Source: Streptomyces sp. NBC_01754
GTDB lineage: Bacteria; Actinomycetota; Actinomycetes; Streptomycetales; Streptomycetaceae
Length of the DNA: 64,000 nt
NCBI RefSeq assembly: GCF_035918015.1
Contig: NZ_CP109132.1
Coordinates: 4,030,001-4,094,000, forward strand
Reading direction: 5' to 3'
Positions 43,847-52,417 of the stretch are shown here, piece by piece (the stretch's first letter is position 1; the number at the start of each line of letters is the position of its first letter). The notes under the pieces are model-generated. The model was not told where the DNA came from, made no database searches, and saw only the letters and a program-made list of their open reading frames with translations. Made by a program: the position numbers and the translations under genes.

Positions 43847-44887
43847 GTGGCGTCCAACCAGCCTGCCCCCGAGAGCTCGTCGTCCTTCAGGCCCGCGTCC
43901 CCCGCTGACGCGGACAGGACGTGGGAGGAGTGGAACCCCACCGAGGATTCCCTCCGCCCGGTGCGCGGCAGGCACCGCGTGGCCAAGCAGCGCGGTCTCG
44001 CCCGTAGCTCCACCGTCCTCGGCGTCGGCGTCATCGCGGCCGTCGGTGCGGGGGGCATGGCCACCGCACAGAGCAAACCGCCGGTCTCCATCTCCCTTCC
44101 CGATTCCATCAAGGACAACCTCCCCGACGCCTCGTCCCTTCCGGGCGTAGGCGCGTTCATGTCCGGCGGCTCGGAGACGGAGGACACCGGGACCGTCGCC
44201 CCGGACCCGCTCACCAGCGCCGGCGTCACCGCCGCGGAGGCCGACCAGGGCACCACCGACGCCGGTGAGGCGCTGCGCGCCCGCATCCTCCAGCAGGCCG
44301 AGCAGCAGCAGGCCGGCGCCGAGGCCGAGGCCAGGGCCGCGCAGGAGAAGGCCGCGGCGGAACAGGCGGCGAAGGCGGCCGCGAAGCAGCAGAGCGAGGC
44401 CGAGGCCAAGGCCGCGGCCGAGAAGAAGGCGGCGCAGGAGGCGGCGGCGAAGAAGGCGGAGGCCGAGCGCCTCGCCAAGCTCGCCGCCAGCTATGCCGTT
44501 CCCACCTCCTCCTACACGATCACCTCGACCTACGGCCAGGCCGGTTCGTTGTGGTCCTCCGGCTACCACACCGGGCTCGACTTCGCCGCTCCGACCGGTA
44601 CGCCGGTCAAGGCCGTGCACGGCGGCACGATCAAGTCGGCCGGCTGGTCCGGCTCGTACGGCTACCGCACGGTCCTGGAGCTCGACGACGGCACAGAGAT
44701 CTGGTACTGCCACCAGTCCTCGATGGACGTGTCCGCCGGGCAGCGGGTCAACACCGGCGACACCATCGGCCGCGTCGGCGCCACCGGCAACGTGACGGGC
44801 CCGCACCTCCACCTGGAGGTCCACACCGCGGACGGCTCCGGCATCGACCCGATGAGCTGGCTGCGCGGCAAGGGCCTCACGGTCTGA
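43847..44887 (+). CDS. Secreted M23 peptidoglycan endopeptidase
   Basis: The 346-residue protein has a cytoplasmic N-terminus, a hydrophobic export segment (about 55-75, STVLGVGVIAAVGAGGMATA), an Ala/Glu/Lys/Gln coiled coil (about 145-215) and a LytM/M23 domain. The domain has GYHTGLDFAAPTGTPVKAV and GPHLHLEVH, containing the zinc ligands HxxxD and HxH. It should cut peptidoglycan cross-bridges. GTG 43847 follows AAGGAAAGGAG. Expression is under the c-di-AMP riboswitch just upstream, linking wall turnover to that messenger. Confidence 0.92.
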   Translation: MASNQPAPESSSSFRPASPADADRTWEEWNPTEDSLRPVRGRHRVAKQRGLARSSTVLGVGVIAAVGAGGMATAQSKPPVSISLPDSIKDNLPDASSLPGVGAFMSGGSETEDTGTVAPDPLTSAGVTAAEADQGTTDAGEALRARILQQAEQQQAGAEAEARAAQEKAAAEQAAKAAAKQQSEAEAKAAAEKKAAQEAAAKKAEAERLAKLAASYAVPTSSYTITSTYGQAGSLWSSGYHTGLDFAAPTGTPVKAVHGGTIKSAGWSGSYGYRTVLELDDGTEIWYCHQSSMDVSAGQRVNTGDTIGRVGATGNVTGPHLHLEVHTADGSGIDPMSWLRGKGLTV

Positions 44888-44911
44888 GCCCCGCGCCGGC
44901 GCCGTCGGACA

Positions 44912-44954
44912 CCGGCGGCCCTGACGGCACACCCCCCGACGTCAGGGCCGCCGG
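44912..44954 (+). terminator. Hairpin terminator after the M23 gene
   Basis: Perfect 15-base arms (44912-44926 and 44940-44954, CCGGCGGCCCTGACG) surround a 13-base C-rich loop. Confidence 0.75.
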
Positions 44955-45033
44955 TCCCGCCGGCCGCCCGGTGGCGCGTCCCGGACGGCGGTACGAGCGG
45001 AACGGTGGTCCCCGCCGATTCGTTGCCCCGGGT

Positions 45034-45978
45034 ATGACCACGTATCGCACACTCGGTTCCTCCGACCTCAAGGTCTTCCCCCTCGCCCTCGGCGGCAACG
45101 TCTTCGGCTGGACGGCCGACGAGGCCGCCTCCTTCGCCGTCCTGGACGCGTACACCGCGGCCGGCGGCAACTTCGTCGACACCGCCGACGCGTACTCCGC
45201 CTGGGTCCCGGGCAACGAGGGCGGTGAGTCGGAGACCCTCATCGGCAGGTGGCTGGCCTCGCGTGGCCGCCGTGACGACGTCGTCGTCGCCACCAAGGCC
45301 GGGTCCCATCCCGCGTACAAGGGGCTTTCCGCCGCGACGGTCAAGAAGGCGGCCGAGGCGTCGCTGCGGCGGCTGGGGACCGACCACATCGACCTGTACT
45401 ACACGCACTTCGACGACGAGAGCGTCCCGGTCGAGGAGATCGTCTCCGCGCTCGACGAACTGGTGAAGGCGGGGTGGGTGCGGGAGATCGGCGCCTCCAA
45501 CATCAGCCCCGAGCGGCTGAAGGCCTCCCTGGACTTCTCCGAGCGCGAGGGCCTGGCCCGCTATGTGGCGCTTCAGCCGCACTACAACCTCGTCTCCCGC
45601 GACACCTACGAGGGCGCCCTGCTGGAGACCGCCGCAGAGGCCCGGCTCGCCGCCGTCCCGTACTACGCCCTCGCCTCCGGCTTCCTCACGGGCAAGTACC
45701 GTCCGGGCACCGAGGTCGAGAGCGCCCGGGCGTCCGGCGCGGCCGCGCACCTGGAGTCCGAGCGCGGGCGCAAGGTGCTCGCCGCGCTCGACAAGGTGGC
45801 CGAGGAGCAGGACGCCGAGGCCGCCACCGTCGCGCTGGCCTGGCTCGCCTCCCGCCCGACCGTCGTCGCGCCGATCGCCTCCGCCCGGACGGCCGGACAG
45901 CTGCCCGCACTGCTGGCGGTGGCTGACCTGCGGCTGACGGGCCGGCAACTGGCCGACCTCACCGAGGCGTCGGCCTGA
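45034..45978 (+). CDS. Aldo/keto reductase
   Basis: The 314-residue protein is a complete AKR. It begins MTTYRTLGSSDLKVFPLALG, has NFVDTADAYSAW with catalytic Asp/Tyr, VVATKAG with the Lys, IDLYYTH with the His position, and a C-terminal cofactor loop PIASARTAGQL. It should reduce a carbonyl with NADPH; the substrate is unknown. ATG 45034 matches family starts. Confidence 0.9.
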   Translation: MTTYRTLGSSDLKVFPLALGGNVFGWTADEAASFAVLDAYTAAGGNFVDTADAYSAWVPGNEGGESETLIGRWLASRGRRDDVVVATKAGSHPAYKGLSAATVKKAAEASLRRLGTDHIDLYYTHFDDESVPVEEIVSALDELVKAGWVREIGASNISPERLKASLDFSEREGLARYVALQPHYNLVSRDTYEGALLETAAEARLAAVPYYALASGFLTGKYRPGTEVESARASGAAAHLESERGRKVLAALDKVAEEQDAEAATVALAWLASRPTVVAPIASARTAGQLPALLAVADLRLTGRQLADLTEASA

Positions 45979-46039
45979 CGCATCCCCGCGCCGACCGTGC
46001 CCCCGCGGCGTGCCGCCCGGCGCCCGCTCGGGCCGGTCC

Positions 46040-47527
46040 TCAGACGGGCGGTGTGCGACGCCCGTCCGGTGCCGGGCCGTCCGCGTGCAGATACGGGTTG
46101 AAGCCGCCGTAGTGCCGGTGCGGCGCGGCAGCCGGGTGGGGGCCGGTCCGCTGACGGGGGGCGGCGTGGCCGTACGGGAACGGCACCGGCGGGGGAAGCG
46201 GCACGGGCGGCCCGGCGCGGTGGATCCTGCCGGTCACATGGGCCGCGTGTGCCAGTGCCGGCCCCGCGATGTCGCGGCGCCGCCACAGATGGTGCAGCAG
46301 CTCCCGTTCCCGCGCGGCGAAGTCCGGGGCGGGCCCGTCGTGGCGGGCCCTGTGCCGCAGTACGGCCAGCGAGGTCGCGAACGACTCGTACTCCGCGACC
46401 GCGCGGGCCGCGTGCTTGCCGTGCGATGGGTCCAGGCGGCTGTTCCACCGCCGGGCCGCGTCCCGGGCGGCGCCCCGGGCGCGCATGGAGGACAGGGCGA
46501 GCGGTTCGGCCGGACCCAGCCAGCCGGCCGCCGCGTACACCGGGAGCTCGGCGGCGAGCGTACGCAGCCCGCGCTGCCGCGCCCAGATCGCCAGCCAGGT
46601 CAGCAGGCCGAAGCACGGCACCATGAACGCCCCGTACACCGCGTAGAAGCCGAGTCCGCCGAGGGTCGACGCCCCGTTCCACGCGGCGTGCAGGCCCATG
46701 GCCAGGACCAGGCCGAGCAGCGGGAACAGCGCCCGGAGCACCCGGCGGCGCCGCCTGCCGAGCGCCGCGAGGCCGAAACCGATGCCGGTGAGCACCGTGA
46801 ACAGCGGGTGGGCGAAGGGGGACATCACCACGCGTACGAGGAACGTCCCGGCGGTCGCCGAGGCGAGGCCCGTCGTCCCCAGCAGCCGGTCCTCGCCGAA
46901 GGCGTTGCCCAGGTAGAGGACGTTCTCGGTGAAGGCGAAACCGGTGGCGCTGAACCCGGCGACCACGATGCCGTCGACGAGGGAACCGAACTCCCGTCTG
47001 CGGAAGAGGAAGATGAGCAGGACGGCGGCGGCCTTCGCGCTCTCCTCGACGACGGGGGCGATGACGGTGGCCCCCAGGGTGTCGGCGCCCGCCGGGTCGG
47101 CGGTGGCCGTGGCCAGCCAGCGGGTGGCGAACGTGTTGGCGACGATCGCCACCAGTGCCGCGGCGCACGCGCCCCAGGCGAAGGCGAACAGCAGATTCCG
47201 CCAGGGGCCCGGATCCACCCGGTCCAGCCAGCGGAACGCCGCCGTCAGCAGCGGCACCGGCAGCACGGCCAGACTCAGCCCGACCAGGAACCCCTCGGTG
47301 CCGGTCTGTTCGCGCACCAGGGCCAGGATCACCAGACCGCAGAGCGCGAGCACGGTGACGACCGCGCCGGCCCGGAACGCCTTGCTGCGCCGGACCAGGC
47401 CGAAGCGGCGGAGCCGGTAACGCCGGTGGGCACGCCCGGGGACGGCGCCCGGGAACGCGTCGAGCACCTGCTCTTCGAGGACCGGGACGTCCGGCTGCCG
47501 GTGGTGGTGCGCGGACCCGTCGTACAC
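46040..47527 (-). CDS. PrsW-family intramembrane metalloprotease
   Basis: The 495-residue protein has about eight membrane helices. Family motifs are APVVEESAKAAAVL (EExxK), AFTENVLYLG and, further on, SPFAHPLFT and GLHAAWNG. PrsW proteases cut anti-sigma factors in some bacteria. The C-terminal ~170 residues are a cytoplasmic extension ending in Pro/His-rich sequence. It lies 59 bp downstream of trmB in the same direction, a common Streptomyces arrangement. Confidence 0.9.
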   Translation of the reverse strand: MYDGSAHHHRQPDVPVLEEQVLDAFPGAVPGRAHRRYRLRRFGLVRRSKAFRAGAVVTVLALCGLVILALVREQTGTEGFLVGLSLAVLPVPLLTAAFRWLDRVDPGPWRNLLFAFAWGACAAALVAIVANTFATRWLATATADPAGADTLGATVIAPVVEESAKAAAVLLIFLFRRREFGSLVDGIVVAGFSATGFAFTENVLYLGNAFGEDRLLGTTGLASATAGTFLVRVVMSPFAHPLFTVLTGIGFGLAALGRRRRRVLRALFPLLGLVLAMGLHAAWNGASTLGGLGFYAVYGAFMVPCFGLLTWLAIWARQRGLRTLAAELPVYAAAGWLGPAEPLALSSMRARGAARDAARRWNSRLDPSHGKHAARAVAEYESFATSLAVLRHRARHDGPAPDFAARERELLHHLWRRRDIAGPALAHAAHVTGRIHRAGPPVPLPPPVPFPYGHAAPRQRTGPHPAAAPHRHYGGFNPYLHADGPAPDGRRTPPV

Positions 47528-47586
47528 CCGATGACCCTAACGAGAGGGACCGCCACCGGGCCACGGCGTGGCGGCCCCGGCGGCGG

Positions 47587-48504
47587 TCAGTGGCCGGTCG
47601 GCGACGGCCCGGTCCGGTCCGGAGCGCGGGTGAACAGCACGTCGCGGACGACATGGCCCTTGTCCAGACCCTGGCCCTCGAAGCGGGTCAGTGGCCGGAA
47701 CGCGGGCCGCGGGGCGTATCCGCCGTCCGGCAGGGTGTTCTCGAACAGTGGGTGCGCGGTGAGGACGTCCAGCATCTGCTCGGCGTAGGGCTCCCAGTCG
47801 GTGGCGCAGTGGACCACCGCGCCGGGCTTCAGTCGCCGGGCCACCAGGTCGAGGAACTCCGGCTGGATCAGCCGCCGCTTGTGGTGCCGGGTCTTGGGCC
47901 ACGGGTCGGGGAAGTACACCCGGAGCCCGTCCAGCGCCGCGGGCTCCAGCATCTCGCGGAGCAGGATGATCGCGTCGCCGTTGGCGACCCGGACGTTGGT
48001 CACGCCCGCGCGCTCCGCGAGCCCGAGGAGGTTGCCCTGGCCCGGAGTGTGCACGTCGACGGCGAGGATGCCGGTGCCCGGGTCGCCGGCCGCCATCCTC
48101 GCTGTGGCCTCACCCATGCCGAAGCCGATCTCCAGGACCACGGGGAGGCCGTCGAAGAGTGTGGGCAGGTCGAGGACGCGGCGGCCGTCGATGTCCAGGC
48201 CCCAGAGGGGCCAGAGCCGCTGGAGGGCGTCCTCCTGCCCGGCGGTCACCCGGCTGCGGCGCGGCTGGAAGCTGCGGATACGGCGCTCGTGGTGCGAGCC
48301 CGCCGGATCGGCGGCCGGTCCGCCGGGGAAGCGCGGCTCCTGGCGGAGCCGGCGCTGCCGCTCGAAGGAGGCTTCGCGGCGGGCCTCGTCGTCGGTGCGG
48401 GGGCCCGGGGCCGCGCCGGTGGTGACCTCGGAGGCCGGGCCGGCCGGTGCCGGTGCGGCCAGGGTGCCGGGCGTCTTGGGGGTGGGGTTCACAGGCTCAG
48501 ACAC
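47587..48504 (-). CDS. trmB: tRNA (guanine-46-N7)-methyltransferase
   Basis: The 305-residue enzyme methylates G46 of tRNA with SAM. The SAM site is EIGFGMGEAT, and the family signature VYFPDPWPKTRHHKRRL is complete. The N-terminal 90 residues are a Streptomyces-type basic/Pro-rich extension. A GTG start at 48504 overlaps the end of the upstream oxidase gene by 8 bp. Confidence 0.95.
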   Translation of the reverse strand: MSEPVNPTPKTPGTLAAPAPAGPASEVTTGAAPGPRTDDEARREASFERQRRLRQEPRFPGGPAADPAGSHHERRIRSFQPRRSRVTAGQEDALQRLWPLWGLDIDGRRVLDLPTLFDGLPVVLEIGFGMGEATARMAAGDPGTGILAVDVHTPGQGNLLGLAERAGVTNVRVANGDAIILLREMLEPAALDGLRVYFPDPWPKTRHHKRRLIQPEFLDLVARRLKPGAVVHCATDWEPYAEQMLDVLTAHPLFENTLPDGGYAPRPAFRPLTRFEGQGLDKGHVVRDVLFTRAPDRTGPSPTGH

Positions 48505-49750
48505 AATGACCCGATTCTACGGCGGGCGGCCTCCACCCCGTCGCGTCCGCCCGCAGCAGGGCCCGCCGTGCCACCTCCCGTCCCAGGGGCAGGGCGGCGG
48601 TGGCGGCGGCCGGCGGGGTGTTCAGCACGTGAACGGCGTGCGGGGCGTCCCGGAGCAGGAAATCGCCCACCGGTGTGCCGTCGGGCAGGACCGCCTGTGC
48701 GCGGGACCCGGGCGGGGCCGGACGCAGGTCGTCCTCGGCCAGCCCGGGCAGCAGACGCTGGACGGCCCGCGCGACGGCCCGCCGCGAAGACGTACCGTGC
48801 GCCGCGTCCGCGTCCTGCCGGCGCTGCCGCAGCGGGACGCGCCAGGAGCCCGGGTGGCCCAGGAGGCCGGCCGGCTCCCGCAGGCGGCCGCCCGGCCGGC
48901 GGTGCCCCGCGGCGGCCCGGGCGGGCACCGTGGCGGACCGCGCACGGACCGCGCCGTCGAGGCCCCGGGTCAGCTCGGCCCCCGGGTGCCGCAGCGCCGG
49001 GTCCGGCACCTGGTGGACCAGCCCGCGCACCGGATCGGGCACCGCCAGCTCGTAGGACGCCTCGCGCAGCAGCACCGTCCGGACGCCCGGGTCGTCCCCG
49101 GCGAGGCGGGCGATGGAGGCGCTGCGCGGTCCCGCGCAGTTCACCAGGACACGGGCCCGCACCACCTGGCCGTCGGACGTCCGCACCGCGACACCCCAGG
49201 GGCGCCGGTCGACGGCCACCACCTCCGCGCCGTACCGGATCCGTCCGCCGGCGGCACCCACCTCCGAGGCGAGACGCGCGGCCACCGCGGCGAAGTCGCA
49301 CACACCGCCCGTGCCGACCCGGATCGCGGCGAGGCCGCGCAGCCGCGGTTCGTACTCGGCGATCTGGGCGGGGCCGAGCTCCCGCACCGGCAGACCGTGT
49401 GCCCGGCCGCGCTGCACCAGGCCGTGCAGCCGGGGCAGCTCGGCGCCGGCGGTCGCCACGACCAGCTTGCCGGTCACCATGTGCGCGATGCCGTGTTCCG
49501 CGCAGAAGGCGGCCAGCTCGGCGGCGCCCCGCACGGTCCAGCGCGCCTGGAGCGAACCGGGGGCGTGCTGGATGCCGCTGTGGACCGTCCCGCCGCCGGG
49601 CTCCGCCCGGCGGACGGGGCCGGGTCCCTCCTCCAGCACCACGACCCGGGTGCCGGGCGCGGTGCGCGTGAGCGCGTACGCGCTCGACAGGCCGACGATC
49701 CCACCCCCGATCACCAGCACGTCGCAGTCGTACGCCGTGTGCACCACCAT
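48497..49750 (-). CDS. L-2-hydroxyglutarate oxidase-like FAD oxidoreductase
   Basis: The 417-residue DAO-family protein has DVLVIGGGIVGLSSAYALT for FAD binding, HSGIQHAPGSL, PDPALRHPGAELTRGLDG and, near the end, LNTPPAAATAALPLGREVA. The plan follows LhgO enzymes, which oxidise L-2-hydroxyglutarate. Some usual residues differ (for example VHQVPDP where a Tyr-Pro pair is usual), so the substrate may differ. GGAGGTGGCGTG precedes the ATG. Confidence 0.8.
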   Translation of the reverse strand: MVVHTAYDCDVLVIGGGIVGLSSAYALTRTAPGTRVVVLEEGPGPVRRAEPGGGTVHSGIQHAPGSLQARWTVRGAAELAAFCAEHGIAHMVTGKLVVATAGAELPRLHGLVQRGRAHGLPVRELGPAQIAEYEPRLRGLAAIRVGTGGVCDFAAVAARLASEVGAAGGRIRYGAEVVAVDRRPWGVAVRTSDGQVVRARVLVNCAGPRSASIARLAGDDPGVRTVLLREASYELAVPDPVRGLVHQVPDPALRHPGAELTRGLDGAVRARSATVPARAAAGHRRPGGRLREPAGLLGHPGSWRVPLRQRRQDADAAHGTSSRRAVARAVQRLLPGLAEDDLRPAPPGSRAQAVLPDGTPVGDFLLRDAPHAVHVLNTPPAAATAALPLGREVARRALLRADATGWRPPAVESGHCV

Positions 49751-49919
49751 CACGCCACCTCCCGTCCCGATACTGCACCGCTGCACTGACAACGGCACCG
49801 GACCGGGGGCGTGCGGGCGCGCGGGCCTGTGACGGTGGTGCGCCCGGCGCGCGAAGCACGCGGTCCTGCCCGGTCCGGCCCTGCGGGGGCCGGACCGGAC
49901 CGGCCCGGGGCCTTCCTCG

Positions 49920-51446
49920 CTACGCGGGCGCCACCAGAAGCGGACGTGCCCGTTCCCGCAGTTCGGCGACACGGGGCTCGTCCCCGTACGGTTCGAGCCG
50001 GTGCAGCAGGTCGCGGACGTACTCCGTGGTGCGGGCGGAGGAGATACGTCCCGCCACCTCGACGGCCCGGGTGCCCGCCGCGCAGGCCGCGTCCAGGTTG
50101 CCCGACTCCAGCTCCGCGACCGCCGACACCACGAGCCGCAGGCCGTGCGAGCGGACGAACTCCTCCGTCGGTCTGGACAGGGCCTGCTCCGTGAAGCGCC
50201 TCACCTGCCGGGGCGCCTTGAGATCGCGGTAGCACTCGGCGGCGTCGGCGGCGAACCGGTCGTACGAGTAGAAGCCGAGCCAGGACGGATCGCAGTCGCC
50301 GCCCCGTGAGCGCTCCAGCCAGCTCTCGGCGGCCCGCAGTGCGGCCCCCGCGGCCGGTGCGTCGCCCGCCTTGGCATGGGCGCGCGCCTCCACCAGCCGG
50401 AAGAAGCTCATGGTCCGCGCGGTGGCCAGGCCCCGGTTGCGCTCGACGGCGGCCTGGGCCAGGTCCACGCCCTCGTCGGAGAAGCCCCGGTAGGTGGCCT
50501 GGAGCGACATCGACGCCAGGACGTATCCCCCGAGCGGTACGTCGGCGGCGGCACGGGCGAGGCGCAGCGCCTGGATGTAGTAGCGCTGGGCGGCCTCCTG
50601 CTGGCCGGTGTCGAAGGCCATCCACCCGGCCAGCCGCGTCAGTTCGGCCGACGCGCCGAACAGGGCACGGCCCACCTCGTCGCTGTAGGAGCCCAGCAGC
50701 AGTGGTGCGGCGTCGACGCGTAAGCACTCCGGGACCATGGAGGAACGCCAGTCCCCTCCCCCGTACTTGGAGTCCCAGCGGCGGGCGTCCTGGGCGGCCT
50801 CCCGGAGCTTGGTCACATCGCTGTGGCCGACCCGCAGGAGCGAGGCCGACGTGTCGGGAGCCGTGTCCGGGCCGGGTTGGGCGGGCACCCCCGCGGACAG
50901 CCCGGCGGTGGGCGCCGCACCGTGCGCCCCTGGTGCGCCCTGGGAGACCAGGAGTGCGTCCTGGGCCGCCGTGGAGTCCCGCGCCACCGAGGGATCGGCG
51001 GGGGTGATGAGCCACCGTGACGCCGGCGTCGCGTACGCGCTCACCGCGAAGGAGCCCGCCAGCGACTGCCAGATCCCGCCACCCCGGCGCCCGGCGGGAT
51101 CCAGCCGGTACAGGTCCGTCGCCGAGCGCACCGCCTCGGCCACATCGCGCGGGAAGGCCAGCCCGACCTCCGGCGCCGGATCGGCGTCGGCGAGCCCGAT
51201 CTCGTGCAACGGCACGGGACGGCCGAGTTTGGCCCCTATCGCCGCGGCGATGAGATGGGGCGCCGCGCCTTGCGGCACCATTCCCTTGGCGACCCACCGG
51301 GCCACCGAGGTCTTGTCGTAGCGAAGTGTCAGTCCGCGCTGCGCTCCGAGGTCGTTGACCCGCCGGGCGAGCCCGGCGTTGCTGATTCCCGCGAGGGCGA
51401 GAACTGTGCCGAGCTTCTCGTTCGGCCCGCGTTGCTCCCTGGACAT
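49920..51446 (-). CDS. NsdA-like regulator with helix-turn-helix and TPR-like repeats
   Basis: The 508-residue protein begins with an XRE-like region (about 10-75; [40 protein letters not shown]). The rest is mainly helical TPR-like repeat from about 240 onward ([39 protein letters not shown]). The sequence matches the Streptomyces NsdA/NsdB group, negative regulators of differentiation and antibiotic production; which member it is cannot be fixed by eye. It appears full length. Confidence 0.8.
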   Translation of the reverse strand: MSREQRGPNEKLGTVLALAGISNAGLARRVNDLGAQRGLTLRYDKTSVARWVAKGMVPQGAAPHLIAAAIGAKLGRPVPLHEIGLADADPAPEVGLAFPRDVAEAVRSATDLYRLDPAGRRGGGIWQSLAGSFAVSAYATPASRWLITPADPSVARDSTAAQDALLVSQGAPGAHGAAPTAGLSAGVPAQPGPDTAPDTSASLLRVGHSDVTKLREAAQDARRWDSKYGGGDWRSSMVPECLRVDAAPLLLGSYSDEVGRALFGASAELTRLAGWMAFDTGQQEAAQRYYIQALRLARAAADVPLGGYVLASMSLQATYRGFSDEGVDLAQAAVERNRGLATARTMSFFRLVEARAHAKAGDAPAAGAALRAAESWLERSRGGDCDPSWLGFYSYDRFAADAAECYRDLKAPRQVRRFTEQALSRPTEEFVRSHGLRLVVSAVAELESGNLDAACAAGTRAVEVAGRISSARTTEYVRDLLHRLEPYGDEPRVAELRERARPLLVAPA

Positions 51447-52417
51447 GCGCCACCCCTCGACACACAGACGGCCGCCGCGTCACCGGTCGGGCGCGCGGCA
51501 TTCGTACCGTGTTCTCCCCAGGTGCGGTCCCCGGCACTCCGGTGCACAGGCATATGGCCGAGCCCCGTGGAATATGCCGCCCCGCTGAGAACATCAGTCA
51601 ACACAGCGTAGTTCGCCGCATCCCTACCGTTAAGGGGCAGTCGTCCTGTTGGCGGGAAAGCTGCCCGTGCGGGCGCAGTGCATGACCGGGGTCCGCCGCG
51701 CGCCGGTCGCCGGGTGCCGCCGCCGCTCAGGGGCCGGTGCGGCGGGGCGTGCGACGGGGCTTTGACCTCGTGCTCCTGGTGTGTGGCCGTGCGCCCGGCC
51801 GTGCGCTCTGGCCCGGTCCGGGCGCAGACGCTTCGCTGGTCCTGCGTGGGTCGGCCCGCTGCACTGGACTCAGCGGGCTGGGGGAGACCGCCGCTCCAAT
51901 CCCCGCGGGCGGCGAACCGGCCCGGGAGGTGAAGCACACCTCCCGGGCCGTGTATTGAGCGGTTCCACGGGGGCGGACGGGCCGGCCGGCGCACCGGGGG
52001 GATGCGCCGGCCGGTCTGTCGTCCGGGCCGTCCGGCGCCGCCCCGGCCGTCTCGTGTCCTCCCCACTCGGGGACCCCACGACGCGAAACGCCCGGTTGCC
52101 ACGCGAACGAAGAATGGCCGAATTCCGATGGTCGGCCACACCGGCCGGGGCCCGTGCGACTCTGGCCGGATCGCGTCTGTACCGGGAGGCGTCCCGGCTG
52201 CGCCCCGCACGGGGTGGGGCGGTACAACTTCCGGAAGCCGTGGCTCCGTTACTGGCGGGCCGGAGGAGCCGCGGTCACGCCTTTGCCAGGGGCGCATGCG
52301 CATCCGGTGTGCGCCGCCCGTACACCCTCCCCGCCGCCGTTGTCGTGGCAGCATGTCCCGCGACGGCGTTCCCGTGGTCCTGGCGCGCCGGTTCGTCCAC
52401 AGCCTGTGGAGGCGGCG
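51447..52417. other. Long intergenic region with a structured segment
   Basis: About 970 bp have no convincing gene. Positions 51855-51949 are rich in stems: CCCGCTG/CAGCGGG (about 51858-51880), CCGCC/GGGCGG (about 51890-51912) and the terminator at 51919-51949. This could be a small RNA read from the plus strand. The left end must carry the NsdA-like promoter; 51960-52417 shows nothing clear. Confidence 0.4.
51919..51949 (+). terminator. Isolated strong hairpin terminator
   Basis: Perfect 13-base arms GGCCCGGGAGGTG and its complement flank the loop AAGCA. No coding gene ends nearby on either strand, which hints at a non-coding transcript upstream. Confidence 0.65.
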
